Shown here: one piece after another, positions 52,201-61,816 of the stretch
Layout of the letters: the number at the start of each line of letters is the position of its first letter
How positions within the stretch are numbered: the stretch's first letter is position 1
Origin: Chryseobacterium sp. KACC 21268
Lineage (GTDB): Bacteria; Bacteroidota; Bacteroidia; Flavobacteriales; Weeksellaceae
Assembly: GCA_028736075.1 (NCBI GenBank)
Contig: CP117875.1
Coordinates: 1,364,001-1,428,000, forward strand
Direction of reading: 5' to 3'
DNA: 64,000 nucleotides
Notes under the pieces: model-generated
Databases searched by the model: none
Seen by the model: the letters and a program-made list of their open reading frames with translations, nothing else
What the model was told of the DNA's origin: nothing
Position numbers and translations under genes: made by a program

Positions 52201-53073
52201 GGTGCAGATTGGACCGTTGATTCTGACAAGAATGAATTGATCAAACAATTGGTTCACAACTACAAGATCAAATACAACGATCTTGCAGGGGTTAAAAACC
52301 GTGAGAAATTTGCATTGTCTATCGGAGATGAGTTGCCTGCAGGGATTATCAAACTAGCTAAAGTTTACATCGCTAAGAAACGTAAATTGAATGTTGGTGA
52401 TAAGATGGCTGGTCGTCACGGTAACAAAGGTATCGTTTCAAGAATCGTTCGTGAAGAGGATATGCCGTTCCTAGAAGACGGAACACCAGTAGATATCGTA
52501 TTGAATCCACTTGGGGTACCTTCTCGTATGAACATTGGTCAGATCTACGAAACTGTTCTTGGATGGGCTGGTACCAAACTAGGACTTAAGTTTGCAACAC
52601 CGATCTTTGATGGTGCAACGCTAGAGCAGATCACAGAATACACAGAACAAGCTGGCGTTCCGAAATTCGGAAGTACACACTTGTACGATGGTGGAACTGG
52701 GGAGAGATTTACTCAGCCTGCAACTGTAGGGGTGATCTATATGCTGAAACTAGGACACATGGTAGATGACAAGATGCACGCACGTTCTATCGGACCATAT
52801 TCATTGATCACGCAACAGCCATTAGGAGGTAAAGCGCAATTTGGAGGTCAGAGATTTGGAGAGATGGAGGTTTGGGCTCTAGAAGCTTTTGGAGCATCCA
52901 ATATCTTGAGAGAGATCTTGACTGTGAAGTCAGATGACGTGATTGGTAGAGCGAAAACTTACGAAGCGATCGCGAAAGGAGAAGCAATGCCTGAACCAGG
53001 TATTCCGGAATCTTTCAACGTATTACTTCACGAGTTACAGGGTCTTGGACTTGATGTAAGATTGGAAGAGTAA
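49246..53073 (+). CDS. rpoB: DNA-directed RNA polymerase subunit beta
   Basis: A 1275-residue core subunit. The rifampicin pocket is wild type in form: [18 protein letters not shown] followed by [19 protein letters not shown] (about 480-515), then [19 protein letters not shown]. The C-terminal clamp region has [20 protein letters not shown] (about 1200). Length suits Bacteroidota. It is followed after 123 nt by rpoC, with its own leader and promoter upstream rather than the usual rplL junction. Confidence 0.98.
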   Translation: MSKTQATQKVKGTERINFSTAKGRIDTPDFLDIQIQSFKEFFQLDTLPEQRLNESLYKTFQENFPITDSRNQFVLEFLDYLVDSPRYSIDECVERGLTYNVPLKARLKLYCTDPEHEDFQTVVQDVYLGPVPYMTPSGSFIINGAERVIVTQLHRSPGVFFGQTYHANGTKLYYSRIIPFKGSWMEFTTDINNVMYAYIDRKKKLPLTTLLRAIGFESDKEILQIFDLAEEVKVSKAALKKVEGRTLAARVLNTWFEDFVDEDTGEVVSIERNEIILDRETILEKEHLDVILDSGVKSILIHKENSSEFSIIQNTLQKDPTNSEKEAVEYIYRQLRNADAPDEETARGIIEKLFFSEQRYSLGEVGRYRLNKKLGLNISQENQVLTREDIISIVKHLIELVNSKAEVDDIDHLSNRRIKTVGEQLSGQFGVGLSRIARTIKERMNVRDNEIFTPVDLVNAKTLTSVINSFFGTNQLSQFMDQTNPLSEITHKRRLSALGPGGLSRERAGFEVRDVHHTHYGRICPIETPEGPNIGLISSLGMYAKINTLGFIETPYRKVEDGKVDLQAAPTYLNAEDEEYKVIAQANVELDDNGVFQTDRIIARLDGDYPVVEPQQVDLIDVAPNQISGISASLIPFLEHDDANRALMGSNMMRQAVPLLNPQAPVVGTGLEKQVARDSRVLINAEGTGVVEYVDAEKITIKYERSEEDDLVNFDSATKTYKLTKFRKTNQSTTITLRPNVRVGDVVEKGQVLCDGYATENGELALGRNLVVAFMPWKGYNFEDAIVINEKVVREDWFTSIHVDEYSLEVRDTKLGMEELTADIPNVSEEATKDLDENGMIRIGAEVKPGDILIGKITPKGESDPTPEEKLLRAIFGDKAGDVKDASLKADSSLRGVVINKKLFSRNIKDKKKRSEEKIKLEEIENTYKAKFDGLRNTLIDKLNTLVSGKTSQGVQNDLEEEVISKGTKFTLRLLQNVEDYNNISGADWTVDSDKNELIKQLVHNYKIKYNDLAGVKNREKFALSIGDELPAGIIKLAKVYIAKKRKLNVGDKMAGRHGNKGIVSRIVREEDMPFLEDGTPVDIVLNPLGVPSRMNIGQIYETVLGWAGTKLGLKFATPIFDGATLEQITEYTEQAGVPKFGSTHLYDGGTGERFTQPATVGVIYMLKLGHMVDDKMHARSIGPYSLITQQPLGGKAQFGGQRFGEMEVWALEAFGASNILREILTVKSDDVIGRAKTYEAIAKGEAMPEPGIPESFNVLLHELQGLGLDVRLEE

Positions 53074-53196
53074 TTTAAATTAAATTATCAAAAAATTTAA
53101 AATTAAATTATTAACCAATGGTTGAAAAGAATGATTTCTAAAAGTAATTTTTTAATCATTTAATGTTTCAATCTTTTAATCAAATACATAAAACAA

Positions 53197-56100
53197 ATGT
53201 CAAATAAAAATAAAACAAGTAGATTTACTAAAATCACTATTGGTTTAGCTTCACCAGAATCCATTCTTCAGGAATCGAGAGGAGAGGTCTTAAAACCAGA
53301 AACGATTAACTATCGTACACACAAGCCGGAAAGAGATGGATTGTTCTGCGAGAAGATCTTTGGTCCTGTAAAGGATTACGAGTGTGCTTGTGGAAAATAC
53401 AAACGTATCCGTTACAAAGGGATCGTTTGTGATAGATGTGGGGTAGAAGTAACAGAGAAAAAAGTACGTAGAGAAAGAATCGGACACATCGGTCTGGTTG
53501 TTCCTGTAGCGCACATCTGGTATTTCCGTTCTTTACCAAACAAAATCGGTTATTTATTAGGTATTCCTTCCAAGAAATTGGATATGATCATCTATTACGA
53601 AAGATACGTCGTGATCCAGCAAGGTATTGCTAAGAAAGCAGACGGTTCTGACTTCGATGACAAAGAATTCCTTACGGAAGAAGAATATCTGGATGTTCTG
53701 GAAACGCTTCCTGTAGAAAATCAATATCTTGATGATTCTGACCCGAACAAATTCCTTGCGAAAATGGGAGCAGAAGCGGTTGAAGAATTGTTGAAGAGAA
53801 TCGACCTTGATTCTTTATCATTCGATCTAAGACACAAAGCGCACAACGAATCTTCTAAACAAAGAAGAACCGAGGCTCTTAAAAGATTAAATGTTGTAGA
53901 AGCATTGAGAGGTGCCAATACAAGAATGATCAACAAGCCTGAGTGGATGATCATGCGTGTACTTCCAGTTATACCACCAGAATTGAGACCATTGGTTCCA
54001 TTGGATGGAGGACGTTTCGCAACTTCTGACTTGAATGACCTTTACAGAAGGGTGATCATCAGAAACAACCGTCTGAAGAGATTATTGGAAATCAAAGCTC
54101 CGGAAGTGATCTTGAGAAATGAGAAGCGTATGCTTCAGGAATCAGTAGATTCATTATTCGATAATACAAGAAAATCTTCTGCCGTAAAATCTGAATCAAA
54201 CAGACCATTGAAATCCCTTTCTGACTCATTGAAAGGTAAGCAAGGTCGTTTCCGTCAGAACTTACTTGGTAAGAGGGTAGATTACTCCGCTCGTTCGGTA
54301 ATTGTTGTAGGACCGAGTCTTCAACTTCACGAGTGTGGTATCCCGAAAGATATGGCTGCAGAGCTTTACAAACCGTTCATCATCAGAAAACTGATCGAGA
54401 GAGGAATTGTAAAAACTGTAAAATCAGCTAAAAGGATCATCGACAGAAAAGAGCCTGTAGTTTATGATATCTTGGAAGGTGTAATGAAAGGTCACCCTGT
54501 ACTATTGAACAGAGCACCTACTTTGCACAGACTTGGTATCCAGGCATTCCAGCCGAAGATGATCGAAGGTAAAGCGATCCAGCTTCACCCATTGGTAACG
54601 ACGGCTTTCAACGCCGATTTCGATGGGGATCAGATGGCGGTGCATTTACCTTTAGGTCCAGAAGCTATTTTGGAAGCGCAACTATTAATGTTGGGTTCTC
54701 AGAATATCCTTAACCCTGCAAATGGTTCTCCTATCACGGTACCATCTCAGGATATGGTTTTGGGTCTATATTTTATGACCAAACAATTGGATTCTACAGA
54801 TGATATGAAAGTAAAAGGCGAAGGTCTTGCTTTCTATTCTCCAGAAGAAGTAGAGATCGCTTATGCTGAGGGACAAGTTTCTCTTAATGCAAAAGTAAGA
54901 TGTCGTCTTCCAATCAAAGAGAATGGTGTCATTACAACGAAGTTATTCCCTACGACAGTTGGTAGAATTTTATTCAACCAGATCGTACCGAAAGCTTCTG
55001 GTTATATCGATGAGTTATTGACTAAGAAATCTCTTAGAAATGTAATTGGTCAGGTATTGGCAGACACAGATTTCCCAACTACGGTGAAGTTCTTGGATGA
55101 TATGAAAGATCTTGGATATGCAAACGCATTCAAAGGTGGACTTTCATTCTCTCTAGGAGATATCGTGATCCCGGTTGAGAAAAAGAAAATGATCGCAACT
55201 TCTATCGAAACTGTAGATGAGATCAAGGCTAACTATAATATGGGTCTTATCACAGATACAGAGCGTTATAATCAGGTAATTGACGTTTGGACTAATACCA
55301 ACGCCAGCCTTACCGAAATGATTATGAGCAGAATGAAAGTAGATCAAGGTGGATTCAACTCTGTATATATGATGCTTGATTCTGGTGCGAGGGGTTCTAA
55401 GGAACAGATCCGTCAGTTATCTGGTATGAGGGGATTGATGGCAAAACCACAAAAAGCAGGTTCTGTTGGTGCTGAGATTATTGAAAACCCGATTCTTGCA
55501 AACTTTAAAGAAGGTTTGTCGATTTTGGAATACTTTATCTCTACCCACGGTGCTCGTAAAGGTCTTGCGGATACCGCTCTTAAAACTGCCGATGCTGGTT
55601 ATTTGACCAGAAGATTGGTGGATGTTGCACAGGATGTTATCATTACAGAACAAGACTGTGGAACACTTAGAGGTACAGAAATTACTGCACTTAAGAAAAA
55701 CGATGATATCGTAGAAAAAATCGCTGAGAGAATTCTTGGTAGAGTTTCGCTTCACAATATCTATCACCCGGAAACGGATGAGATCTTGGCACAAGCGGAC
55801 GAGTTGATCGTAGAAGCAGTGGCTAAGCAGATCGAGGAAGCTGGAATCGAAGCTGTAGAAGTTCGTTCTCCATTGACTTGTGAGGCTAAAAAAGGTATCT
55901 GTGCAAAATGTTATGGTCGTAACCTTGCAACAGGTAAAGGCATCCATATGGGAGAAGCTGTTGGTGTAATCGCTGCACAGTCTATTGGTGAGCCGGGAAC
56001 TCAGTTGACATTGAGAACGTTCCACCAAGGTGGGGTTTCAAATAACATCTCAGAAAATCCAAGCATCGTTGCAAAACGTGATGGTATCGTTGAGATGGAT

Positions 56101-57462
56101 GAGGTTAGAACTATTAAATCGGAAGGTGAAAATGGAGAGTCAGCAGATATCGTTGTTTCCCGTTCAACTGAATTCCGTTTGGTAGCTGACAACGAAGCTA
56201 GAACACCGATTATGATCGCTAACGTTCCTTATGGATCCGAGTTGTTTGTACAGCCAGGTGACAAAGTGAAAAAAGGAGATATGATTGCTAAGTGGGATGC
56301 TTATAACGCGGTAATCATTGCAGAGAACTCTGGTAAGGTAGAGTACGAGGATATTATCCAAGGTGTCTCTTTCGTATTGGAGATCGATGAGCAGACTGGT
56401 TTTGAAGAGAAAGTAATCTCTGAATCTAGAAATAAAAAAGCCGTTCCTACCCTTAGAGTTGTTGACTCCAAAGGTGTGGAGCAAAAAGGTTACAACTTAC
56501 CGGTTGGAGCCCACATTATGGTAAACGATGGTGAGAAAATCAAGGCTGGTAAGGTCTTGATCAAGATCCCAAGAAAATCTGCGAAAGCAGGGGATATCAC
56601 CGGAGGTCTTCCGAGAGTTACCGAGTTATTCGAAGCTAGAAATCCTTCCAACCCAGCGGTTGTTACAGAGATTGACGGTGTAGTTTCTTACGGTAAAATC
56701 AAAAGAGGTAACCGTGAGCTTATTGTGGAAGCTAAAACTGGAGAGATCAAGAAATATTTGGTTAAATTATCCAACCAGATCCTTGTTCAGGAAAATGACT
56801 TCGTGTATGCAGGAGGCGCACTTTCCGATGGTTCTGTGACGCCAGACGATATCTTGAAGATCAAAGGTCCAACTGCGGTTCAGGAATATTTGGTTAATGA
56901 AATTCAGGAGGTTTACCGTCTTCAAGGGGTGAAGATCGATGACAAGCACTTCGAGATCATTGTTCGTCAGATGATGACAAAAGTATCGATTGTGGATGGC
57001 GGAGATACGCAGTTCCTAGAAGGAGCTTTGGAACACAAATACGACTTCTTGCAAGAGAACAACAGAGTATTTGGTCTGAAAGTAGTAATGGAAGCGGGAG
57101 ATTCTAAAGAATTCAAACCAGGACAGATGATCACAGCTAGAGAACTTAGAGATGAGAACTCGAAACTAAGACGTGAAGATCAGGCATTGGTTGAAGTAAG
57201 AGAAGCACTTCCTGCAACTGCAACTTCTGTACTACAAGGTATTACAAGAGCGGCACTTCAAACCAAATCATTTATGTCTGCAGCATCGTTCCAGGAAACG
57301 ACTAAGGTTCTAAACGAAGCAGCAGTGTCTGGTAAGATCGACTTCCTGACAGGTCTTAAAGAAAATGTAATCGTAGGACACAGAATCCCTGCAGGTACAG
57401 GTCTTAAGGATTACCAAAATGTGATCGTAGGTTCTAGAAAAGAATTCGAGGACATTAACTAA
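53197..57462 (+). CDS. rpoC: DNA-directed RNA polymerase subunit beta'
   Basis: A 1421-residue core subunit. The N-terminal zinc site ([20 protein letters not shown], about 64-84) and the catalytic magnesium loop [14 protein letters not shown] (about 470) are present, along with the second zinc site [16 protein letters not shown] (about 895) and the bridge/trigger region [16 protein letters not shown] (about 930). Length and motifs are normal. The DUF3467 gene follows after 86 nt. Confidence 0.98.
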   Translation: MSNKNKTSRFTKITIGLASPESILQESRGEVLKPETINYRTHKPERDGLFCEKIFGPVKDYECACGKYKRIRYKGIVCDRCGVEVTEKKVRRERIGHIGLVVPVAHIWYFRSLPNKIGYLLGIPSKKLDMIIYYERYVVIQQGIAKKADGSDFDDKEFLTEEEYLDVLETLPVENQYLDDSDPNKFLAKMGAEAVEELLKRIDLDSLSFDLRHKAHNESSKQRRTEALKRLNVVEALRGANTRMINKPEWMIMRVLPVIPPELRPLVPLDGGRFATSDLNDLYRRVIIRNNRLKRLLEIKAPEVILRNEKRMLQESVDSLFDNTRKSSAVKSESNRPLKSLSDSLKGKQGRFRQNLLGKRVDYSARSVIVVGPSLQLHECGIPKDMAAELYKPFIIRKLIERGIVKTVKSAKRIIDRKEPVVYDILEGVMKGHPVLLNRAPTLHRLGIQAFQPKMIEGKAIQLHPLVTTAFNADFDGDQMAVHLPLGPEAILEAQLLMLGSQNILNPANGSPITVPSQDMVLGLYFMTKQLDSTDDMKVKGEGLAFYSPEEVEIAYAEGQVSLNAKVRCRLPIKENGVITTKLFPTTVGRILFNQIVPKASGYIDELLTKKSLRNVIGQVLADTDFPTTVKFLDDMKDLGYANAFKGGLSFSLGDIVIPVEKKKMIATSIETVDEIKANYNMGLITDTERYNQVIDVWTNTNASLTEMIMSRMKVDQGGFNSVYMMLDSGARGSKEQIRQLSGMRGLMAKPQKAGSVGAEIIENPILANFKEGLSILEYFISTHGARKGLADTALKTADAGYLTRRLVDVAQDVIITEQDCGTLRGTEITALKKNDDIVEKIAERILGRVSLHNIYHPETDEILAQADELIVEAVAKQIEEAGIEAVEVRSPLTCEAKKGICAKCYGRNLATGKGIHMGEAVGVIAAQSIGEPGTQLTLRTFHQGGVSNNISENPSIVAKRDGIVEMDEVRTIKSEGENGESADIVVSRSTEFRLVADNEARTPIMIANVPYGSELFVQPGDKVKKGDMIAKWDAYNAVIIAENSGKVEYEDIIQGVSFVLEIDEQTGFEEKVISESRNKKAVPTLRVVDSKGVEQKGYNLPVGAHIMVNDGEKIKAGKVLIKIPRKSAKAGDITGGLPRVTELFEARNPSNPAVVTEIDGVVSYGKIKRGNRELIVEAKTGEIKKYLVKLSNQILVQENDFVYAGGALSDGSVTPDDILKIKGPTAVQEYLVNEIQEVYRLQGVKIDDKHFEIIVRQMMTKVSIVDGGDTQFLEGALEHKYDFLQENNRVFGLKVVMEAGDSKEFKPGQMITARELRDENSKLRREDQALVEVREALPATATSVLQGITRAALQTKSFMSAASFQETTKVLNEAAVSGKIDFLTGLKENVIVGHRIPAGTGLKDYQNVIVGSRKEFEDIN

Positions 57463-57548
57463 AATTAATCAAAATGAAATTTGAGGTTTGGAATTATTTT
57501 TTATACTTTCACAACCTCAAATTTTAATAAAAAAAATAACAAAACAAA

Positions 57549-57854
57549 ATGGACAATAATCAAAACCAAGATCCAAACAACATCAACATCAATCTAAACG
57601 AAATGGTAGCTGCAGGAGCATATTGCAACCTAGCATTGGTAAACCATTCTCCATCAGAATTCGTAGTGGATTTCATCCAATTGATGCCAGGTGTACAGCA
57701 AGCGAACGTGCGTTCAAGAGTAATTCTTGCGCCACTTCACGCAAAGAGAGTTTTAGCAGCATTGCAACAAAACATCACTAACTATGAGCAGCAATTCGGA
57801 GAGATCAAAGAATTGGAGCCTTTCGTAGTTGGAGGTAACAACGTACAAGCTTAA
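57549..57854 (+). CDS. DUF3467 family protein
   Basis: A 101-residue acidic/polar protein with an Asn/Gln-rich start (MDNNQNQDPNNININLNEM) and the family core GAYCNLALVNHSPSEFVVDF, IQLMPGVQQANVRSRVIL (about 50), APLHAKRVLAALQQNI. I recall it as conserved next to rpoC in Bacteroidota. The function is unknown; position suggests a link to RNA polymerase, but this is inference. It is co-directional with rpoC and ended by a terminator. Confidence 0.88.
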   Translation: MDNNQNQDPNNININLNEMVAAGAYCNLALVNHSPSEFVVDFIQLMPGVQQANVRSRVILAPLHAKRVLAALQQNITNYEQQFGEIKELEPFVVGGNNVQA

Positions 57855-57875
57855 GATTTTTTTCTTAACATAAAT

Positions 57876-57912
57876 AATCCCGTTTCGTTTTATTACGAGA
57901 CGGGATTTTTTT
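57876..57912 (+). terminator. Intrinsic terminator of rpoBC-DUF3467
   Basis: AATCCCGTTTCG/CGAGACGGGATT (12 bp, two G-T or near pairs) and a T run. The 160 bp after it, to the next terminator, show nothing but AT-rich sequence. Confidence 0.9.
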
Positions 57913-58077
57913 ATTTAATGATAAGAAGCGTAGTAAAATACTATGATAATTTTATAGCTTGTAACTTTTTCAAAATGTCATCAATATTTAAGTCTAAAAC
58001 CATTCATTACTTGATAAGCAAATAAAATTATAGCACTTTACACATATATTAACTTCGAAAAAATATTTATAACAAAA

Positions 58078-58109
58078 AAGCGGATAGATTTTTAAGATCT
58101 ATTCGCTTT
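58078..58109 (-). terminator. Intrinsic terminator of cassette B
   Basis: AAAGCGGATAGA/TCTATTCGCTTT (12 bp, one G-T) with the T run on the minus strand side, 22 nt beyond the end of the last gene of cassette B. Confidence 0.88.
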
Positions 58110-58131
58110 ATCATAGCCTATTTTATTTTCT

Positions 58132-58701
58132 CTAAGGTTTCCAAAATGTCCATTTCTGTCCGTTGAAGATAATCAAGCGATGCTCATCTGCTGTTAGTCC
58201 CTTTAGGAATGCCATCATTCCCGGAGAGGGATTTATGATAGCGGTATAACTGGAAACAATTGGTAAAACCAATGCTTTATCTGTAGAATCTAATACCAGG
58301 ACACCGTCTGTCGTAGTATTAGCGTCACCTATAATGACTTTTGCATTATTTTGATCTGCTAATGGCAAAGCTTGTGGCGTCTTTACCGCTGTTTCGACAT
58401 TGGATGAGTATCCCGATATTCCACTGAGATCTTTCCAACCGTTGTTTTCATTTTTAATTTTTACTTTGTACTCCGTGTTTGCAGAAACATCAAAGATGAT
58501 GGTGCCGCCTTTTGAATTGTTCGCTCCTGTAGGTACCGTTTCAACGTAAGGAAGGATAATACCTTTGTTACCATCTGTACCAAATTCCAACAATACGGAG
58601 GTACTGGAAACATTGGCTGCCGAATTTGTAGCTCCTATTCTTACCTGGGAAAATGCCAGAGCCGAAAGAAATATGGTTAAAATAATTGCTGTTTTGTTCA
58701 T
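58132..58701 (-). CDS. Small secreted GMM-module protein (cassette B)
   Basis: A 189-residue protein with a signal peptide (ILTIFLSALAFSQ), paralogous to the protein at 48277-48861: VRIGATN, SVLLEFG, KGIILPYV, GTIIFDV, WKDLSG, KVIIGDANTTTDGVLVLD, TDKALVLPIV, NPSPGMMAFLKG, IIFNGQKWTFWKP align in order. It is last of the reverse-oriented cassette; 61 nt separate it from the large gene. Its function is unknown; it is probably a surface or periplasmic partner. Confidence 0.78.
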   Translation of the reverse strand: MNKTAIILTIFLSALAFSQVRIGATNSAANVSSTSVLLEFGTDGNKGIILPYVETVPTGANNSKGGTIIFDVSANTEYKVKIKNENNGWKDLSGISGYSSNVETAVKTPQALPLADQNNAKVIIGDANTTTDGVLVLDSTDKALVLPIVSSYTAIINPSPGMMAFLKGLTADEHRLIIFNGQKWTFWKP

Positions 58702-58762
58702 GATTTTTTATGTTGTTTGAGAACTTAAGACTTTTAATACTCTGAAAGTTAGATTTCACTAT

Positions 58763-60616
58763 TTAATGAAGAAGTACGCTGCAACCTTGAGTGTTGAAAC
58801 ATTTCCAGCCTTCTCCAGTGCCCGCGCCGGTGTAGATCTTAATACAACCTGCGCCTGCGTTCTCATCGGTATCGAAAACCATCATTCCCACAACCGGAAT
58901 TGCGATAGTCGTTTCTGGATTGCTGTTTCTGGTGATCACGAAACCTTTGGTCTTGCTTTCCAATGCTGTGTATGCAGAGTTTCTGATTGTTGGCCAATCT
59001 CCAGCGTTTGCTCTTCCAAGAACTGTTATGCCATGTTTTACAGGGTAGAGTTGTCCTGGATCCAAAGTTGGGTCATCATAGCAATATCCGGGAATTGTTA
59101 ATTTTCCATCTTCTACTTCCCCTCCGAAGGCAGAACCTGTTGGCAGTGTGATATCTGCAGCGTTTTTTGCAATTCTCAGTCGGTAATAAGTATCTCCTGC
59201 TGTTAATCCTGATAATCCTGTCCAGGTAAGCGAAACGCTTGTTGCACCATTTGGAACGGTCACTGTAGCAGATTCTGACGAATCAAAAATTCCGTTTTTG
59301 TTAAAATCTATCCAGCCTTTCAGTGTTGCGCTACCTCCTGTTGTATTGACTACAGGAACAACAGCGGTGTAAGAAGTGGATGATGTATACAAGGTTGTAA
59401 TTGAGATGCTGTTTTCATCATTGATATTACTCAGATCATCGCCATTTGCACTCGTATTAGGACTTCCGTTAATTTCTAAATCTAATTTGTTCCCAATCAT
59501 CAATGATGCAGTATTGGTTATGGCATCATATTGAGAAGCTCTATGCCTTGGACCATCGGATGTAAGGAATGTTTTATAAGTATCGGGCGCATCACCGAAA
59601 TCAGATACTGCAAATGGGCTTATCGGAAATGCACAACTTGTTAAATCTCCACCACCTCCTGCAGGCGATATTGCACCGATAGAGGAGATGGTAAAGTCGC
59701 CATTCATTCTGAATAAGGTTGTATTGGTAGTGATGTACATTTCACCGGTCGGACTGAAAGCAATACCATTAGGACTACTTCCAATATCTTGTTTTACAAT
59801 TTGTTCCAAAACCAAAGGCGTTGCTCCCATATTTGTTGTAGGAACTGGGCTCTTAGCTCTGAAAACGTAAGCTGTTGGGCTAGAGCCGGTACCTGCCAAG
59901 ATCCAAAGATCACCGTTACCATCCATAGCGATATCGCCACCACCATAGCTGGCAAGAAGTGATGTAAGGCTGGCTCCGTTTTGATCTACATAAGTGCTTG
60001 TAATTGTCGTCCAAGTATTATTTGTAATGCTGTAATATTTTAATACATTACCATTGGTAATAGCATAATAGCCAGAACCATTAGTAGTTACGGTACCTCT
60101 GTAAATAGTTCCTGTTGTTCCCGCCAGCGTTTCGTACAAATTGGTAGCAGGATCATAACTTACAAAAGTATTGTTACCAGAAGTAGCCTGAATCTGAACA
60201 TAATAAAATTTATTGGTCAGATTGCTGTATCCCAAGGCATTTGCACCATTGGCAGAACTTGCAGGTTTGACGGGATAAGCAGTCGTGTTTACGACAGTTC
60301 CCAGTGTACCTGATGTGGCAGGATCTATGAATGCTTTGATTTCTCCTGTAGCTCCAGCCAAACTGTAGATTTTTCCTGAACAATCAAACGCATCAACTGC
60401 AATTTTAACCACATTTGAATTTGTAGTGAAGTTATCGGAAGTTACCGCTGTGAATGGTACCAATTGCGTTTGACCATTTTCTTCACCTGCAGTCATCTTG
60501 AGTGATATTCCAGCGCTGAGACCTCTCAGCTGGGCAAAAGCTAGATTGCTAATCAGCAGTAAAATTATGACGATGAAATGTTGGACTCGCCCTAGAGTGG
60601 GCTTCAATTTTTTCAT
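58763..60616 (-). CDS. Large secreted protein with GEVED domain and GMM C-terminal module (cassette B)
   Basis: A 617-residue exported protein (signal peptide IVIILLLISNLAFAQ, about 15-29). The first 330 residues are beta-rich and propeller-like (SGKIYSLAGATGEIKAFID, GDLWILAGTG, PNGIAFSPTGEMYITTNT). DFGDAPDTYKTFLTSDGPRH (about 343) opens a GEVED domain: GWIDFNKNGIFDSSESATV (about 432) and FGGEVEDGKLTIPGYCYDDP (about 500). The last 90 residues (DWPTIRNSAYTALESKTKG, VVGMMVFDTDENAGAGCIKIY, WKCFNTQGC) align with the cassette A protein. The two large proteins differ in their N-terminal domains, as if one C-terminal module carries different heads. Confidence 0.8.
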   Translation of the reverse strand: MKKLKPTLGRVQHFIVIILLLISNLAFAQLRGLSAGISLKMTAGEENGQTQLVPFTAVTSDNFTTNSNVVKIAVDAFDCSGKIYSLAGATGEIKAFIDPATSGTLGTVVNTTAYPVKPASSANGANALGYSNLTNKFYYVQIQATSGNNTFVSYDPATNLYETLAGTTGTIYRGTVTTNGSGYYAITNGNVLKYYSITNNTWTTITSTYVDQNGASLTSLLASYGGGDIAMDGNGDLWILAGTGSSPTAYVFRAKSPVPTTNMGATPLVLEQIVKQDIGSSPNGIAFSPTGEMYITTNTTLFRMNGDFTISSIGAISPAGGGGDLTSCAFPISPFAVSDFGDAPDTYKTFLTSDGPRHRASQYDAITNTASLMIGNKLDLEINGSPNTSANGDDLSNINDENSISITTLYTSSTSYTAVVPVVNTTGGSATLKGWIDFNKNGIFDSSESATVTVPNGATSVSLTWTGLSGLTAGDTYYRLRIAKNAADITLPTGSAFGGEVEDGKLTIPGYCYDDPTLDPGQLYPVKHGITVLGRANAGDWPTIRNSAYTALESKTKGFVITRNSNPETTIAIPVVGMMVFDTDENAGAGCIKIYTGAGTGEGWKCFNTQGCSVLLH

Positions 60617-60980
60617 TTATTTAGTGTTTTTTATGTTTTTATTAATGAATCATATAGTTTTAGAAAGGCCTTTGTTTCTTTGGTCAAAAGTTAAATTGTT
60701 GAGATTTTCCATTTTGTCAATTTGATTTATTGACAGGGCTTTATGCTCGAAACACCAAAGTTTTGGTTCAGAGTTTTATTTTGACCGCTGCGTTCCAGAA
60801 TTGGATCGTGCCAAGTGATGTTTTGAGTTTTAGCTGAACTGCAGGAAGTAACTGCTGGTTTTTAATTTCCAGTGCTTATAATCCTGTACGGTTGAAAATT
60901 GATAAATGCATTTTACTTTGGCAGCACATCGGGATGTGATCTCTTTTTAACTACCGAAGAAATAGTAATTAAAGAAAAAT
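60617..60980. other. 364-bp spacer inside cassette B
   Basis: This lies between the RPPP protein gene and the large gene. The corresponding spacer in cassette A is 77 bp. There is no clear promoter box on the minus strand. A 14-bp palindrome ACCAAAGTTTTGGT lies near 60765, and the minus strand has an open but startless frame of about 43 codons (about 60730-60875). I see no gene. Confidence 0.45.
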
Positions 60981-61610
60981 CTATACGTAAAAAGGAGGAG
61001 GTCTTACAGCGTAAGAATCTGAATGGATATTGCTATGAAAGCACGCTAGATATGTTGAAATGTATTTCTCAATTTGATCTAAAACAATTATTTGAGAATA
61101 AATAAAACCAATATTGACAAAATATTTTAGAACTTGGTTTTGTGTTTGGACAATGGCAATTTGATTGATGTGTTGGATGGAAATTGCAATATCAGATTCT
61201 GGAGATGAAGTGAAAGTCTCCTCTGATTGCGAATGAGTCTGAGCTAATCTTGGTCTTTGATACTCCGTTTTTATCACAATCTTCTTTTTGCTTTCTATTT
61301 TTGAAGACTTCGAGGCAATCGATTTTTTTGGATTTGAGACCTTTACAATTTTATAGTTTGTCTCTGTATCCAGATTTGAGATGCTAACGCCGGATGTAAT
61401 GTAGATGACAGCTTGAGATGTATTTGGACCACACAAAGAAATGGAATCTTGTGATTCTATATTTCCTTTTTCGAAATCAATGCTATCATTTTTTATGGAT
61501 TTGGCAAAATTATTTTGAAAAATCAGAAACAACAATAGGAACAATATCTTACCGTCGAATGACAATAAAATATGGTTGCTATTTCCGTAATCTGTTTCTC
61601 TTTTTTGCAT
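60981..61610 (-). CDS. Small exported protein with RPPP C-terminal tail (cassette B)
   Basis: A 209-residue protein of the same plan as the one at 45129-45785: about 20 polar residues, a hydrophobic export segment (ILFLLLFLIFQNNFA, about 22-36), a polar basic middle (ASKSSKIESKKKIVIKTEY, about 98), a second mildly hydrophobic patch (VLKYFVNIGFIYSQIIVL, about 159) and the tail DSYAVRPPPFYV. Outside the tail, overall identity to the paralogue is low by eye. It is first gene of the cassette and transcribed toward rpoC; the spacer to the next gene is 364 bp. Confidence 0.68.
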   Translation of the reverse strand: MQKRETDYGNSNHILLSFDGKILFLLLFLIFQNNFAKSIKNDSIDFEKGNIESQDSISLCGPNTSQAVIYITSGVSISNLDTETNYKIVKVSNPKKSIASKSSKIESKKKIVIKTEYQRPRLAQTHSQSEETFTSSPESDIAISIQHINQIAIVQTQNQVLKYFVNIGFIYSQIIVLDQIEKYISTYLACFHSNIHSDSYAVRPPPFYV

Positions 61611-61637
61611 TGATTAAACTGGTTGATTTTTCCGCGG

Positions 61638-61676
61638 CAAAGGTAAAAAGCCTAAGTTAATTATACTAAAATTAAC
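61638..61676 (-). promoter_or_regulatory. Promoter of cassette B with shared GTTAATTTTA element
   Basis: On the minus strand TACCTTTG (61645-61638) is an exact -7 box, 27 nt before the ATG. GTTAATTTTA starts at 61676, 31 nt upstream of the box, followed by AATTAAC, AGGCTTTTTA and the box with GCCGCG after it. The cassette A promoter has GTTAATTTTA, AGGCTT, TTTTTA and TTTTGCGCG in the same order. Confidence 0.7.
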
Positions 61677-61788
61677 GTACCCATCAGCGACCCTTTAATT
61701 TTAAATAATTGTTTATCAGTTGATTGTGTTTTAATCGAAATATATTTAAACTTGATAATAGCTTCATATTCACTTAAAAAGAAACCAT

Positions 61789-61796
61789 TATTTTTG
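61789..61796 (+). promoter_or_regulatory. -7 box for the phosphodiesterase gene
   Basis: TATTTTTG, exact TAnnTTTG, 20 nt before the ATG at 61817. No matching -33 box is seen. Confidence 0.5.
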
Positions 61797-61816
61797 CATT
61801 AATTTTTTTTGTTTTA

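Noticed and set aside
55417-56028. Minus-strand frame of 203 codons inside rpoC
   Set aside because: It is antisense to highly conserved rpoC and rich in Ser/Cys/Phe as expected for a shadow frame.
60899-61105. Plus-strand open frame of 68 codons beyond cassette B
   Set aside because: It is antisense to the 3' end of the RPPP gene (shared over about 125 bp), with no signal or family; the minus-strand frame is better supported by its paralogue.
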